This document shows positions 25,107-33,509 of a DNA stretch of 64,000 nucleotides, piece after piece. The position numbers and the translations under genes were made by a program. The stretch is taken from positions 69,495 through 133,494 of the forward strand of contig DATNEY010000003.1 of assembly GCA_035606665.1 (NCBI GenBank), written 5' to 3'. The notes below the pieces were generated by a model. That model did not search any database. It was not told the DNA's origin and was given only the letters and a program-made list of their open reading frames with translations. The stretch is from DASUGC01 sp035606665 (GTDB lineage Bacteria; Acidobacteriota; Vicinamibacteria; Vicinamibacterales; SCN-69-37). Each line of letters opens with the position of its first letter. Position 1 is the stretch's first letter.

Positions 25107-27248
25107 TTACTTCCCGAGGAAGCCGCGGAGCTGCTGGATGTTCGGGCCGTAGCCTCCCTGCGGCGCGGTCGTCACGAACTGCCTGGCGTACGTACGCGCC
25201 TCATCCAGCCGGCCCGTGTCGATCAACGTAACTGTCAGGTTGTACAGAGCATCAAATTCAGTAGCGTCGATGGACACCGCACGCTTCCAGCTGTCGATGG
25301 CCTCGAGCTTCTGGCCGGCGTCCGACTGCGCGACACCGAGCGTGGTGTAGGCCTTGGACAGCGCTGGATCCGCCTGGATCGCCTGACGGGCGAGAGTACC
25401 GGCCTCGTCCAGCAGGCGCCGCCGTTCGCCGGTGTTGGGCGCTGCATTGGACTCATGGAGCCGGACGACCGCTAGATTCTGGTATGCCATCCCATTGGTG
25501 GGGTCGAGCGCCAGGACGTCTCGAAACGCGCGCGACGCGTCCTCGAGACGGCCGGCGGCGAGGTTGGCGACACCAACTGCGTTGAGTACCTCCGCGTCCG
25601 TCCGCGGCAATGTCTCGAGGACGGTTAGAGCGCGCCGCGGGTCGATGCCGCTCTCTGCGAGGTAGATCCCGAGCCTCAACCGCACCTCATGCCCCGGCGC
25701 ACCCGCCGTGAGCGCCTGCTCGAGCGTGGCTACCGCTTCCTTCGGCCGTCCGGACTCCCAGAACAGGTGGGCGAGGGCGACGTACGCATCCGTAGTGTCC
25801 TTTCGTGTGGCGATCACCTGGCGCAACAGTGCCGTGGTTTCGTCTATCTTTCCCGCGCCGTAGAGGTCGTTCGCGCGCTGGAGATCCCGATCGATCGCGA
25901 CGAGCCGCTTCGGATCGTCGGCTTCGGTGTACTTCGCCTTTGCCGGTGCGCTGCCTGTGATGTAACTCAGAGAGCGCAGAGCGGCGGTAGTTCCAGCTGA
26001 CTCGCGGCCGGGCCGCGCCGGCGCCGACGCGTGGAATCCGTCAAGGAGCCCGGCCAGAGTGCTCACACGAGCTGCCGAAGCCGGCGCCAGGTTGCGTTCC
26101 TCTTTAGGATCGCCGGCGAGGTCGTACAACTCAGGAATCGGCAGATTGATGTACTTCTCGCGCGCCGACACGACACCGGTGAGTGGCGCCCAGCCGCGGA
26201 CGATGTTGTAGGTGAGCGCTTCGAAATAGGATGGCCGGTCGCTCGTGGCGCCTGTCACGAGCAGCCGGAGCGATGCTCCCGGAAGAACTGGATCGACCGG
26301 CAGACCCGCGGCTTCGATCACAGTCGGCGCGATGTCGATATGGCGAGCCGGAGTATCGATGGTGCCCGACGCCGGCCGGCCCTTCGACGTGCCACCGAGC
26401 GTCGTCATGATCAGCGGCACCCGCAGCGTCGGCTCATAAGCGAACATCCCGTGCGTGAGCTCGCCATGCTCGCCGAGGCTTTCGCCGTGGTCAGCGGTCA
26501 CGATCACGAGCGTCGGGCGCCGGAGTGCCGCGACGCGATCGAGGAGCGGCGCAAGTGCTGCATCGGTCCAGCTGACTTCGGCGTCGTACGGTCGATCCGG
26601 ATAACGCGAGAGGTACTCGTCTGGCGCTTTGTACGGCGAGTGCGGATCGAAGACGTGTACCCAGGCGAAAAACCGGCCCTGCTGCGAATCGATCCAGGTC
26701 TTCGCGCGCGACACGACTGCATTGGCTTGTCGCTCCGGCACCGCGATCTCGCCCACCGGCCGGGTCTCCGGTATCTCATCGTCATACACGTCGAAGCCCG
26801 GCGTGAGGCCGAACTGTTTCGTGAGTGGGAAGCCGGCGACGAATGCGCCGGTGGCGAATCCAGCCGTCTTGAGTCGCGTGGCCAGGGTCGCCGTGCCGTC
26901 CTTGACGCGGTAGCCGCTGTTGTCCCGGACACCGTGCTCGAATGGCAACCGGCCGGTGAGGATCGTCGTGTGCGATGGCAGCGTGACAACGCTGTGCGCA
27001 TGCGCGAATGTGAATCGGACGCCCTGCGCGGCCAGGCGATCCAGGTTCGGTGTCGAAGCGCGCCCGCCGTAGGAGCCGAGTGCGTCAGCCCGCAGCGTGT
27101 CGATCGTGATGAGCAGAACGTTCTGATCGGAATCCGGCGTGGCTGGGCCGGATGGACGTGTCCACCAGAAGTACGCGACGCCTGCCGCCAGCGCGAGGCC
27201 GAGCGCCAGCCACCGGCCGCCGCTGGACCAACGAGTCACGGCAAACAC
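25107..27248 (-). CDS. Membrane-anchored sulfatase-fold hydrolase with TPR tail and Thr at the formylglycine site
   Basis: 713 residues from GTG 27248. An N-terminal anchor (LALGLALAAGVAYFWW) leads to an alkaline-phosphatase-superfamily domain: NVLLITIDTLRAD with metal ligand D50, FDPHSPYKAP, and VTADHGESLGEHGELTHG. The signature TLPSHTTILTGR (89-100) aligns exactly with the sulfatase signature CxPSRxxLLTGR, but position 89 is Thr, so formylglycine cannot form. A Thr nucleophile points to phospho-ester or phosphotransfer chemistry rather than sulfatase activity. TPRs fill about 450-713. It diverges from the alkaline-phosphatase operon across an 18-base shared promoter. Confidence 0.85.
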   Translation of the reverse strand: MFAVTRWSSGGRWLALGLALAAGVAYFWWTRPSGPATPDSDQNVLLITIDTLRADALGSYGGRASTPNLDRLAAQGVRFTFAHAHSVVTLPSHTTILTGRLPFEHGVRDNSGYRVKDGTATLATRLKTAGFATGAFVAGFPLTKQFGLTPGFDVYDDEIPETRPVGEIAVPERQANAVVSRAKTWIDSQQGRFFAWVHVFDPHSPYKAPDEYLSRYPDRPYDAEVSWTDAALAPLLDRVAALRRPTLVIVTADHGESLGEHGELTHGMFAYEPTLRVPLIMTTLGGTSKGRPASGTIDTPARHIDIAPTVIEAAGLPVDPVLPGASLRLLVTGATSDRPSYFEALTYNIVRGWAPLTGVVSAREKYINLPIPELYDLAGDPKEERNLAPASAARVSTLAGLLDGFHASAPARPGRESAGTTAALRSLSYITGSAPAKAKYTEADDPKRLVAIDRDLQRANDLYGAGKIDETTALLRQVIATRKDTTDAYVALAHLFWESGRPKEAVATLEQALTAGAPGHEVRLRLGIYLAESGIDPRRALTVLETLPRTDAEVLNAVGVANLAAGRLEDASRAFRDVLALDPTNGMAYQNLAVVRLHESNAAPNTGERRRLLDEAGTLARQAIQADPALSKAYTTLGVAQSDAGQKLEAIDSWKRAVSIDATEFDALYNLTVTLIDTGRLDEARTYARQFVTTAPQGGYGPNIQQLRGFLGK

Positions 27249-27254
27249 GGTCCA

Positions 27255-27261
27255 TATAATA
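27255..27261. promoter_or_regulatory. Bidirectional -10 element for two leaderless divergent genes
   Basis: TATAATA reads as TATAAT on the + strand (27255-27260) and TATTAT on the - strand (27261-27256). On both strands a GTG start codon follows after 6-7 bases (27267 and 27248). The spacing implies that both transcripts begin at or within a base or two of the start codon. No clear -35 is seen on either side. Confidence 0.55.
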
Positions 27262-27266
27262 CCGGC

Positions 27267-28796
27267 GTGCCATCAAGCAGACGCCGGTGCGGCGCCGGTG
27301 CGCTCTGGTTCGCTGCCGCCGCGGCCCTCGTCCTGCTGACGCCGGCACCGGCGGAGGCCTACATCGGCCCAGGCGCCGGCTTCGTACTGCTGTCGTCGAT
27401 TCTCACGTTCGTCGCGACGATCTTCCTGGCGCTGTTGGCTCTGGTCCTGTGGCCGTTCCGCAAAGCATGGCGGATCTTCCGGCCTGTACGGCGCGGCCCG
27501 GCCTTTGCTCGGCGGCTCATCGTGGTCGGCCTAGATGGACAGGATGCGGGTTTGACGGAACGGCTCATGACGCAGGGCAAGCTGCCCGTCCTCAAGACGC
27601 TCGCCGAGATTGGGGGCTATCGCCGGCTGCGCGCCACGTCTTCGTCCGAGTCGCCCTCAGTCTGGTCGTGGTTCAGCACCGGAGCGGATCCTGGCAAGGA
27701 CAACGCGTCGAAGCCGTTCTGGTGCGTCCTTGGGGAGCACGGTATCTGGAGCACGATCCTTCGAGTCCCCATCACCGATCCGCCTGACAAGTTCCACGGT
27801 GCACAGCTCTCGGCGATGTCCGTACCGGACCTTCGCGGTACGAACGGAACGTTCACGCTGCTGACCACCCGGCCCACAGAGGGTCAGCGCCAGACTGGCT
27901 TGCGGATACCGCTCGAGTTCAAGAACGACCGCGCGTTGTGCGAACTGCCGGGGCCTGAGAACTCATTCATGAAGTCGGCGCCGGCGCTGCGGGTGCGTCT
28001 GGCCATAAACCTCATCCGCCCGACGCGCGCGGTCCGTGTGGAGGCCGACGGCGCCTCGGTTGTTTTGCAGCCAGGCCGGATGAGCGACTGGATTCCGATG
28101 AATTTCGGTGCGCTGCCCGGTGTGAAGATCTCCGGGATCTGCCGTTTGCTGCTCCTCGAGATGGACGACCACGTGTCCCTGTACGTCACCCCCATCAACA
28201 TCGATCCAGACAAACCGGCGAGACCGATCGCTTACCCGCGTTACTACGCGACATATCTCGCAAAGAGAGTTGGGAGGTTCGCCACGCTCGGGTTCGCAGA
28301 GGACACGAGGGCGTTGAACGAGGGCGTCATCGGCGTCGGCGATTTCGTCCGGCAGGCCTACGACGTAGATCGGGAGCGCGAGGCGATCTTTTTCGCCGGG
28401 CTCGATCGCCTGCGATCAGGGGCACTGGTTTGCGTCTTCGACTGCACGGATCGTGTCCAGCACGTGTGCGGGCCGGACACCGCCGAAATTGAGAAGCTGT
28501 ACCGGCACAATGACGCGCTGGTCGGCCGGATCATGGCGACCCTCCGTCCGGACGATCTCTTTCTGGTCCTGTCGGGCCACGGCTTCGCAGCGAACTCCGC
28601 GACCGGGATCACGGCGGAATCCCCGGGAATCCTCTTCTCTAACAGAAAGATTGACAGCGCCGATCCAGGGCTCGTCGACATCGCGCCGACGGTGCTCCGG
28701 ACGTTCGGGGTGACTCCGTTGCCGCAGATGGGCGGAGCATCGCTGTTCGACTTCGCTGCGAGCACGGCCGGACGCGCAAGGGGTGTGGCGACGTGA
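27267..28796 (+). CDS. Membrane-anchored alkaline-phosphatase-fold protein, possibly catalytically degenerate
   Basis: 509 residues from GTG 27267; the frame extends far upstream, but only antisense to the sulfatase-fold gene. The N-terminus has a signal-like helix and AYIGPGAGF, then a second helix (LTFVATIFLALLALVLWPF). The domain starts with RRLIVVGLDGQDAGLTERL, the type I phosphodiesterase pattern. FDCTDRVQHVC keeps the D-x-x-D...H metal pattern, but the usual SDHG reads LVLSGHGFA, so one metal Asp is missing. The HGI after the nucleophile loop is also absent (STGADPGKDN). It may be a regulatory or structural partner of the next gene, a fuller paralogue that overlaps it by 4 bases. Confidence 0.75.
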   Translation: MPSSRRRCGAGALWFAAAAALVLLTPAPAEAYIGPGAGFVLLSSILTFVATIFLALLALVLWPFRKAWRIFRPVRRGPAFARRLIVVGLDGQDAGLTERLMTQGKLPVLKTLAEIGGYRRLRATSSSESPSVWSWFSTGADPGKDNASKPFWCVLGEHGIWSTILRVPITDPPDKFHGAQLSAMSVPDLRGTNGTFTLLTTRPTEGQRQTGLRIPLEFKNDRALCELPGPENSFMKSAPALRVRLAINLIRPTRAVRVEADGASVVLQPGRMSDWIPMNFGALPGVKISGICRLLLLEMDDHVSLYVTPINIDPDKPARPIAYPRYYATYLAKRVGRFATLGFAEDTRALNEGVIGVGDFVRQAYDVDREREAIFFAGLDRLRSGALVCVFDCTDRVQHVCGPDTAEIEKLYRHNDALVGRIMATLRPDDLFLVLSGHGFAANSATGITAESPGILFSNRKIDSADPGLVDIAPTVLRTFGVTPLPQMGGASLFDFAASTAGRARGVAT

Positions 28797-30712
28797 GCGT
28801 AGCCCGTGCGCTTGCCGCGTTGATCGTCGGCGGCCTCGTGGCGGCGTCATGCGGCCGGCCGGCGGTGCCCGGCCGGCAGGTGATCGTTCTCGGTTTCGAC
28901 GGAATGGACTACGGCGTGACCCGGGATCTCATGGCGCAGGGCCGCATGCCGAATTTCAGTGGGTTGGCGGCGTCGGGCGGGTTCTCGCCGCTTGCGTCGA
29001 CTGTGCCACCACAGAGTCCCGTTGCTTGGTCCAGTGTCATCACCGGACTCGAACCGAAGGATCACGGCATTTTCGACTTCATCCACCGCGATCCGGCGAC
29101 GCTGGTACCGTACCTGTCGACCACTCGAACGGAAGCGCCGTCGAGGACGCTCGCAATCGGAAGCTGGCAGTTGCCGCTGTCAAGCGGCCGTGTCGAACTT
29201 CTCCGGAAGGGTCGGCCGTTCTGGGACGTTCTCGAGCAGAACGGCGTGCGCACCACGATCATGCGGATGCCGGCGAACTTTCCACCGTCGGGACTCGCGA
29301 CGCGCGAGCTCAGCGGCATGGGAACTCCAGACCTGCTCGGTACCTACGGAACCTTTTCGTTTTTCGCGTCTTCCTCGAGTCGCTTCGCCAACACGGCGCT
29401 TTCAGGTGGCCGCTTGGAGACAGCGAACATCTTCGACGGCGTCGTTCGCGGACAGCTTACGGGGCCAGACAATCCGTATCGAACGCCGGCACGGCCCGTC
29501 ACGCTGCCGTTTACGGTGTACGTCGATGAGCGCGCGGGTGCCGCGAAGATTGTCGTCGGCGACGAGGAGCGGGTTCTCAAGGTCGGCGAGTGGAGCGACT
29601 GGGTGCCACTCGAATTCCCGCTGGCCTGGTTTGCGGGCCTTCCGGCGATGGCGCGCTTCCACCTGAAGCAGGTCGCGCCTGCCTTCGAGTTGTACGTGAG
29701 TCCGCTCAACATCAACCCCGCAGCGCCGGCCATGCCGATTTCGACGCCAACGTCGTTCGCGTCCGAACTGGCGCGGGCTACGGGTCCATTTCACACGCAG
29801 GGCATAGCGGAGGAGACCAAAGCGCTCAGCGAGCATGTGATCAGCCGCGACGAGTTCCTCGCACAGGCCAGGACTGTCGGCGACGAAGTCACGCGGCAGT
29901 ACTGGCACGCCCTCGATCGCTTCGAAAGCGGACTGCTGTTCTATTACTTCGGAAATCTCGATCAGGTTTCGCACATGATGTGGCGTCCGCGGGATCCATC
30001 GCATCCGGCGTACGATCCGGCCGCCGACGCCCCGTACCGGAACGTGGTTGACGATCTCTACATTGAGTTCGATCGACTCGTGGGTGAGACGGTGCGCCGG
30101 ACCGCCGGCAGGGACGTGACGATCGTCGTGATGTCTGACCATGGTTTCACGTCGTGGCGCCGTTCATTCCACCTGAACAGCTGGCTCCGCGATCACGGGT
30201 ACCTTCGCGCCATCGATCCGTCCCTCGAAGCGCAGTCGGATTTCGCCAACATCGACTGGTCCGGGACGCGCGCCTACGGGCTCGGCCTGAATGGTCTGTA
30301 TCTGAACCTTCAGGGACGCGAGCACAAGGGTGTCGTGGCGCCGGGTGACCGCGAACGGCTCATCGACGAAATCCGCCGCGGCCTGCTCGCCACGATCGAC
30401 CCGGCGACAGGCCGGCCTGCGATCTCCCGCGTGTACGTTCCCGGTCTGCCGGCGGGCGGTGCGCCTAACGCGGATCGCGCGCCGGATCTGATCGTCCTGT
30501 ACGCACAAGGCACTCGCGGATCCAACGAGTCTGCGCTCGGGGGCCTGCCGCGGGACGTCATCGTCGACAACACGGGGGAGTGGAGCGGCGACCATTGCAT
30601 GGATCCGGACTTCGTGCCCGGTGTCCTGCTCGCAAATCGACCGCTACGTCAGAAGGTGTCCAGACTGGGTGAAGTAGGACGGGCCGTCCTGGCCGAATTC
30701 GGCATCAAGTGA
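28793..30712 (+). CDS. Lipoprotein alkaline-phosphatase-fold phosphodiesterase/nucleotide pyrophosphatase
   Basis: 639 residues. GTG 28793 overlaps the previous stop as GTGA, so translation is coupled. GGLVAASC is a lipobox. The catalytic pattern is complete: VIVLGFDGMDYGVTRDLM, PPQSPVAWSSVITGLEPKDHGIFDF (nucleophile loop), YYFGNLDQVSHMMW, and VVMSDHGFTSWRR. The C-terminus has a late metal-ligand-like segment (NTGEWSGDHCMDPDFVPGVLL). Such enzymes hydrolyse phosphodiesters or pyrophosphates of nucleotides or lipids outside the cytoplasm. Compared with its upstream paralogue it keeps all metal ligands. The substrate is not evident. It is the second gene of the five-gene operon. Confidence 0.85.
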   Translation: MSVARALAALIVGGLVAASCGRPAVPGRQVIVLGFDGMDYGVTRDLMAQGRMPNFSGLAASGGFSPLASTVPPQSPVAWSSVITGLEPKDHGIFDFIHRDPATLVPYLSTTRTEAPSRTLAIGSWQLPLSSGRVELLRKGRPFWDVLEQNGVRTTIMRMPANFPPSGLATRELSGMGTPDLLGTYGTFSFFASSSSRFANTALSGGRLETANIFDGVVRGQLTGPDNPYRTPARPVTLPFTVYVDERAGAAKIVVGDEERVLKVGEWSDWVPLEFPLAWFAGLPAMARFHLKQVAPAFELYVSPLNINPAAPAMPISTPTSFASELARATGPFHTQGIAEETKALSEHVISRDEFLAQARTVGDEVTRQYWHALDRFESGLLFYYFGNLDQVSHMMWRPRDPSHPAYDPAADAPYRNVVDDLYIEFDRLVGETVRRTAGRDVTIVVMSDHGFTSWRRSFHLNSWLRDHGYLRAIDPSLEAQSDFANIDWSGTRAYGLGLNGLYLNLQGREHKGVVAPGDRERLIDEIRRGLLATIDPATGRPAISRVYVPGLPAGGAPNADRAPDLIVLYAQGTRGSNESALGGLPRDVIVDNTGEWSGDHCMDPDFVPGVLLANRPLRQKVSRLGEVGRAVLAEFGIK

Positions 30713-30723
30713 TGTAGCCAACG

Positions 30724-31533
30724 ATGTCAGCAGCGAATTCCATCATCGGCGCGATCCTCGGTGCCGCGCTGTCCCGTCTGAGCGGGATGCCGCTTGTTGG
30801 GCTCGCGCTGCTGTCGGCTGTCGCCGCGGTAGTGATGCTTCTCATCATCAAGGCCACGTCCAATCAGGCACGCCTTGCCGTGGTCAAACGCTCGATTCAC
30901 GCCTGCATTTATGAAGTGCGCCTCTTCAGCAGCGATGCGCCCGCGGTGTTTAGAGCGATGGGTGAGCTGTTGAGGCACCAACTGACATACCTCCGGCTGT
31001 CGCTCGTGCCGCTGTTCGTGATGGTGCTGCCGTTCGGCCTGCTGCTGGCGCATTTGGATGCGTACTACGGTGTCGCCGATCTGCCGCCGGGCCGTGCGAC
31101 GCTCGTAAAGGTGCGGATGAAGGATTCAACGGGGCCGCCGCGGCTTGTCGTGCCGAACGGTGTATCCGTTGAAACGCCTGCGGTGTGGATTCCGTCCCTG
31201 CGCGAGGCGGCGTGGCGGATCTCAACGACAGCACCGGGCGACTACGAATTATCGATCGCGACTGGTGACGCCGTGGTCACGAAGCGACTTACAACGACAG
31301 CCGGCATCGTCAGGCGCTCGCCGGTGCGGCCGTGTGCGCGCATCCTCGATCAGCTGTGGCACCCGGCAGAGAGCCCCGTGCCAAGAGAGAGCGCGGTCGA
31401 GTCGGTCAGCGTCATCTACCCATCGCGGAGCATCGACGTGCTCGGATGGAACTTCCATTGGCTTTTGGTGTTCTTCGTATTGACGATGGGTTTCGCGCTT
31501 GCGCTGAAGTCAACGCTGAGAGTGGTGGTGTGA
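30724..31533 (+). CDS. Conserved integral membrane protein of unknown function
   Basis: 269 residues with N-terminal helices (VGLALLSAVAAVVMLLIIKATS), a basic amphipathic segment (RLAVVKRSIHACIYEVRLF), a strong central helix (LVPLFVMVLPFGLLLAHLD) and a C-terminal helix (FHWLLVFFVLTMGFALAL). A beta-rich periplasmic part of about 100 residues lies between the last two. The positively charged amphipathic stretch followed by a helix pair is loosely reminiscent of YidC/EMC3-type membrane proteins, but I would not assign it. It starts 11 bases after the phosphodiesterase gene, and its stop overlaps the next start as GTGA, so it belongs to this operon. Confidence 0.7.
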   Translation: MSAANSIIGAILGAALSRLSGMPLVGLALLSAVAAVVMLLIIKATSNQARLAVVKRSIHACIYEVRLFSSDAPAVFRAMGELLRHQLTYLRLSLVPLFVMVLPFGLLLAHLDAYYGVADLPPGRATLVKVRMKDSTGPPRLVVPNGVSVETPAVWIPSLREAAWRISTTAPGDYELSIATGDAVVTKRLTTTAGIVRRSPVRPCARILDQLWHPAESPVPRESAVESVSVIYPSRSIDVLGWNFHWLLVFFVLTMGFALALKSTLRVVV

Positions 31534-33509
31534 GCGGGGGTCTGCTGCTCGCCATCGCTGTCGCACTGCTGGCAACAGGGCCGGTTCGGGGCGATTCCGC
31601 CAACGAACAGCAGCAGAATCCACCGGCGGGAACTGCGGCAATCAGCGGCGTCGTTACGGATGCCGTGACCGGACGGCCACTACCGGGCGTGAGCGTCACC
31701 GTGATCGTTCCCAATGGGATCCGGACGATCACGCCGCGGCCGGCCGTCCTGACAGATGCGCGCGGCCGCTTCGTGCTCGACAATCTTCCGGCCGGCGACG
31801 GATTCGAGGTCGTGACGTCTCGTTCGGGTTATCAGGTCGGCCGGTATGAGGGACCGCGCGCCGCGAGCAGCGACCCGTGGGCCGATGGCATTCGTATCAA
31901 GTTGACGGACGGCGAGTGGCGCAGGGACGTCAATGTCTTCATGTGGCGCATGGGTTCGATCGGCGGCCGCGTCGTTGATGAGCGCGGTGAGCCCATCGTC
32001 GGTACGGCCGTTCGCCTCTATCGGCGGCGCCTGCTTGGCGGCCGAAGTCAGTTTCTGCCGGGCGCTGTCGTCACCACGGACGATCGGGGCATATACCGGA
32101 TTCCCTTTCTTCCCCCCGACTCGTACTACGTTGCGGTGTTGTCCGTGCAGTCGACCGTGCCCGCCAACATACCGGATGGCCAGCGACGACTGCCGCTGGG
32201 CGGCGTCTTCGGCCGCGGCAGCGGGGCGCCGGCAGTGCCGCGCCCTGAATCCAGTGGCGTGAGCGTGGACGTCGATGGATCGCACCGGTTGGTGCTGTCG
32301 AATTTCGCGACGCCGCCACCGCCGGCCTCGGGCCGGCCCCGCGCGTACGCGCCGACGTTCTACCCATCAACCCGATTGATTGACGGGGCGCAGCCGATCG
32401 AGCTGGCCGGCGGAACCAGCCGAACCGACATCGACTTTCGGCTCGAGCCTGTCCCAGCTGTCCGCATTTCAGGGAAGTTGAGTGGCGCGACGGACCGCAC
32501 GACGAACATGCTGCTCCGCTTGATGCTTCGGGGTGGTGAACACCTCGGCTTTGGCAGCGAAGTGGCGACGACGCTTGTTGAAGCCGACGGGCGGTTCACG
32601 TTCCTCAACGTACCGGCTGGAGGCTACACGCTGGTCGCATCGCCGTCGATCGCTGAAGTCCAGGGGCCCGGCACGCCGCAGGGTGCGCTGTCGAGAAGCG
32701 CGGGGATGGGTGTCGTCCGAGGATTGTCGGCCGGCTACTCAGCGGTTGGCATGAACGTGATGTGGTGGCTGGCTGATGCCGGCGGTGGCTCGTGGGGGCG
32801 AGTCGCTGTCGATGTTGGTGACGCGAGTCTCGATAACCTGGACGTGCCGATGCGGGCTGCCGCGACGGTCAGCGGACGTGTCGTAATCGACGACCCGGCG
32901 CCACCCGATCCGAGCATGCGCCTGATGGTGAGCCTCGAACCCGCGAACGCTGATCCTACGCTCGGCGTGCCGAATGGGTGGACCGACGCGGGCGATCCCG
33001 ACCGGGGATTTGTGATGAACGGCGTCCTCGGTGGACGTTATCTGTTCAGGCCGCCGCCGTTTGGTGGATGGCGGCTCAAGTCCGCGACCGCCGGCGGAGT
33101 CGACGTCACCGACGCCGGCATCGATGGATCGACTGGACAGCTATTCAATGACGTTGTCGTCACGATTACCAGGAGTGGCGCCGAGCTGTCCGGCATGGTC
33201 GTCGATCAGACCGGCGGGGCGGCGACCGCTGGCGTCGTCCTTTTCCCGACGGATGCGAAGCGGTGGAGCGACTACGGCTTCACACCCGATCGGGTGCGCT
33301 CGACGCTGGCGAGCTCGGACGGATCGTTCAAGTTCACGCTCATGGCCGACGGCGAGTACGTCTGCATCGCCGTTCCGGTCCGTCAGGCCGACAGGTGGAT
33401 GGACCCGAGATTCCTCGCTGCCGCAGCGACGCAGGGCGCCAGGGTGTCTCTCAAGATGGGTGTCAGCGCGTCGCTGCGCCTCCAGGTCGCTGAGGTGGTC
33501 CTCAAGTGA
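31530..33509 (+). CDS. Exported carboxypeptidase-regulatory-like (Ig-fold) multidomain protein 1
   Basis: 659 residues from GTG 31530, which overlaps the preceding stop (GTGA). Signal peptide SGGLLLAIAVALLATGPVRG. The first domain (ISGVVTDAVTGRPLPGVSVTV ... DARGRFVLDNLPAGDGFEV) is a CarboxypepD_reg prealbumin-like fold. Further repeats follow: GSIGGRVVDERGEPIVGTAVRLY, RISGKLSGATDRTT, TVSGRVVIDDPAPP and ELSGMVVDQTGGAA. At least five such beta domains make up the whole chain. No enzymatic motif is visible. Such proteins are thought to be structural or to bind ligands at the cell surface. It is coupled to the next gene, a similar protein. Confidence 0.82.
   Translation: MSGGLLLAIAVALLATGPVRGDSANEQQQNPPAGTAAISGVVTDAVTGRPLPGVSVTVIVPNGIRTITPRPAVLTDARGRFVLDNLPAGDGFEVVTSRSGYQVGRYEGPRAASSDPWADGIRIKLTDGEWRRDVNVFMWRMGSIGGRVVDERGEPIVGTAVRLYRRRLLGGRSQFLPGAVVTTDDRGIYRIPFLPPDSYYVAVLSVQSTVPANIPDGQRRLPLGGVFGRGSGAPAVPRPESSGVSVDVDGSHRLVLSNFATPPPPASGRPRAYAPTFYPSTRLIDGAQPIELAGGTSRTDIDFRLEPVPAVRISGKLSGATDRTTNMLLRLMLRGGEHLGFGSEVATTLVEADGRFTFLNVPAGGYTLVASPSIAEVQGPGTPQGALSRSAGMGVVRGLSAGYSAVGMNVMWWLADAGGGSWGRVAVDVGDASLDNLDVPMRAAATVSGRVVIDDPAPPDPSMRLMVSLEPANADPTLGVPNGWTDAGDPDRGFVMNGVLGGRYLFRPPPFGGWRLKSATAGGVDVTDAGIDGSTGQLFNDVVVTITRSGAELSGMVVDQTGGAATAGVVLFPTDAKRWSDYGFTPDRVRSTLASSDGSFKFTLMADGEYVCIAVPVRQADRWMDPRFLAAAATQGARVSLKMGVSASLRLQVAEVVLK

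Noticed and set aside
25107..27248. True formylglycine-dependent sulfatase
   Set aside because: The residue to be modified is Thr, not Cys or Ser.
26031..27266. Upstream extension of the first alkaline-phosphatase-fold gene to 921 residues
   Set aside because: The added 400 residues are antisense to the sulfatase-fold gene and lack protein-like patterns. GTG 27267 follows a -10 box and begins a membrane segment.
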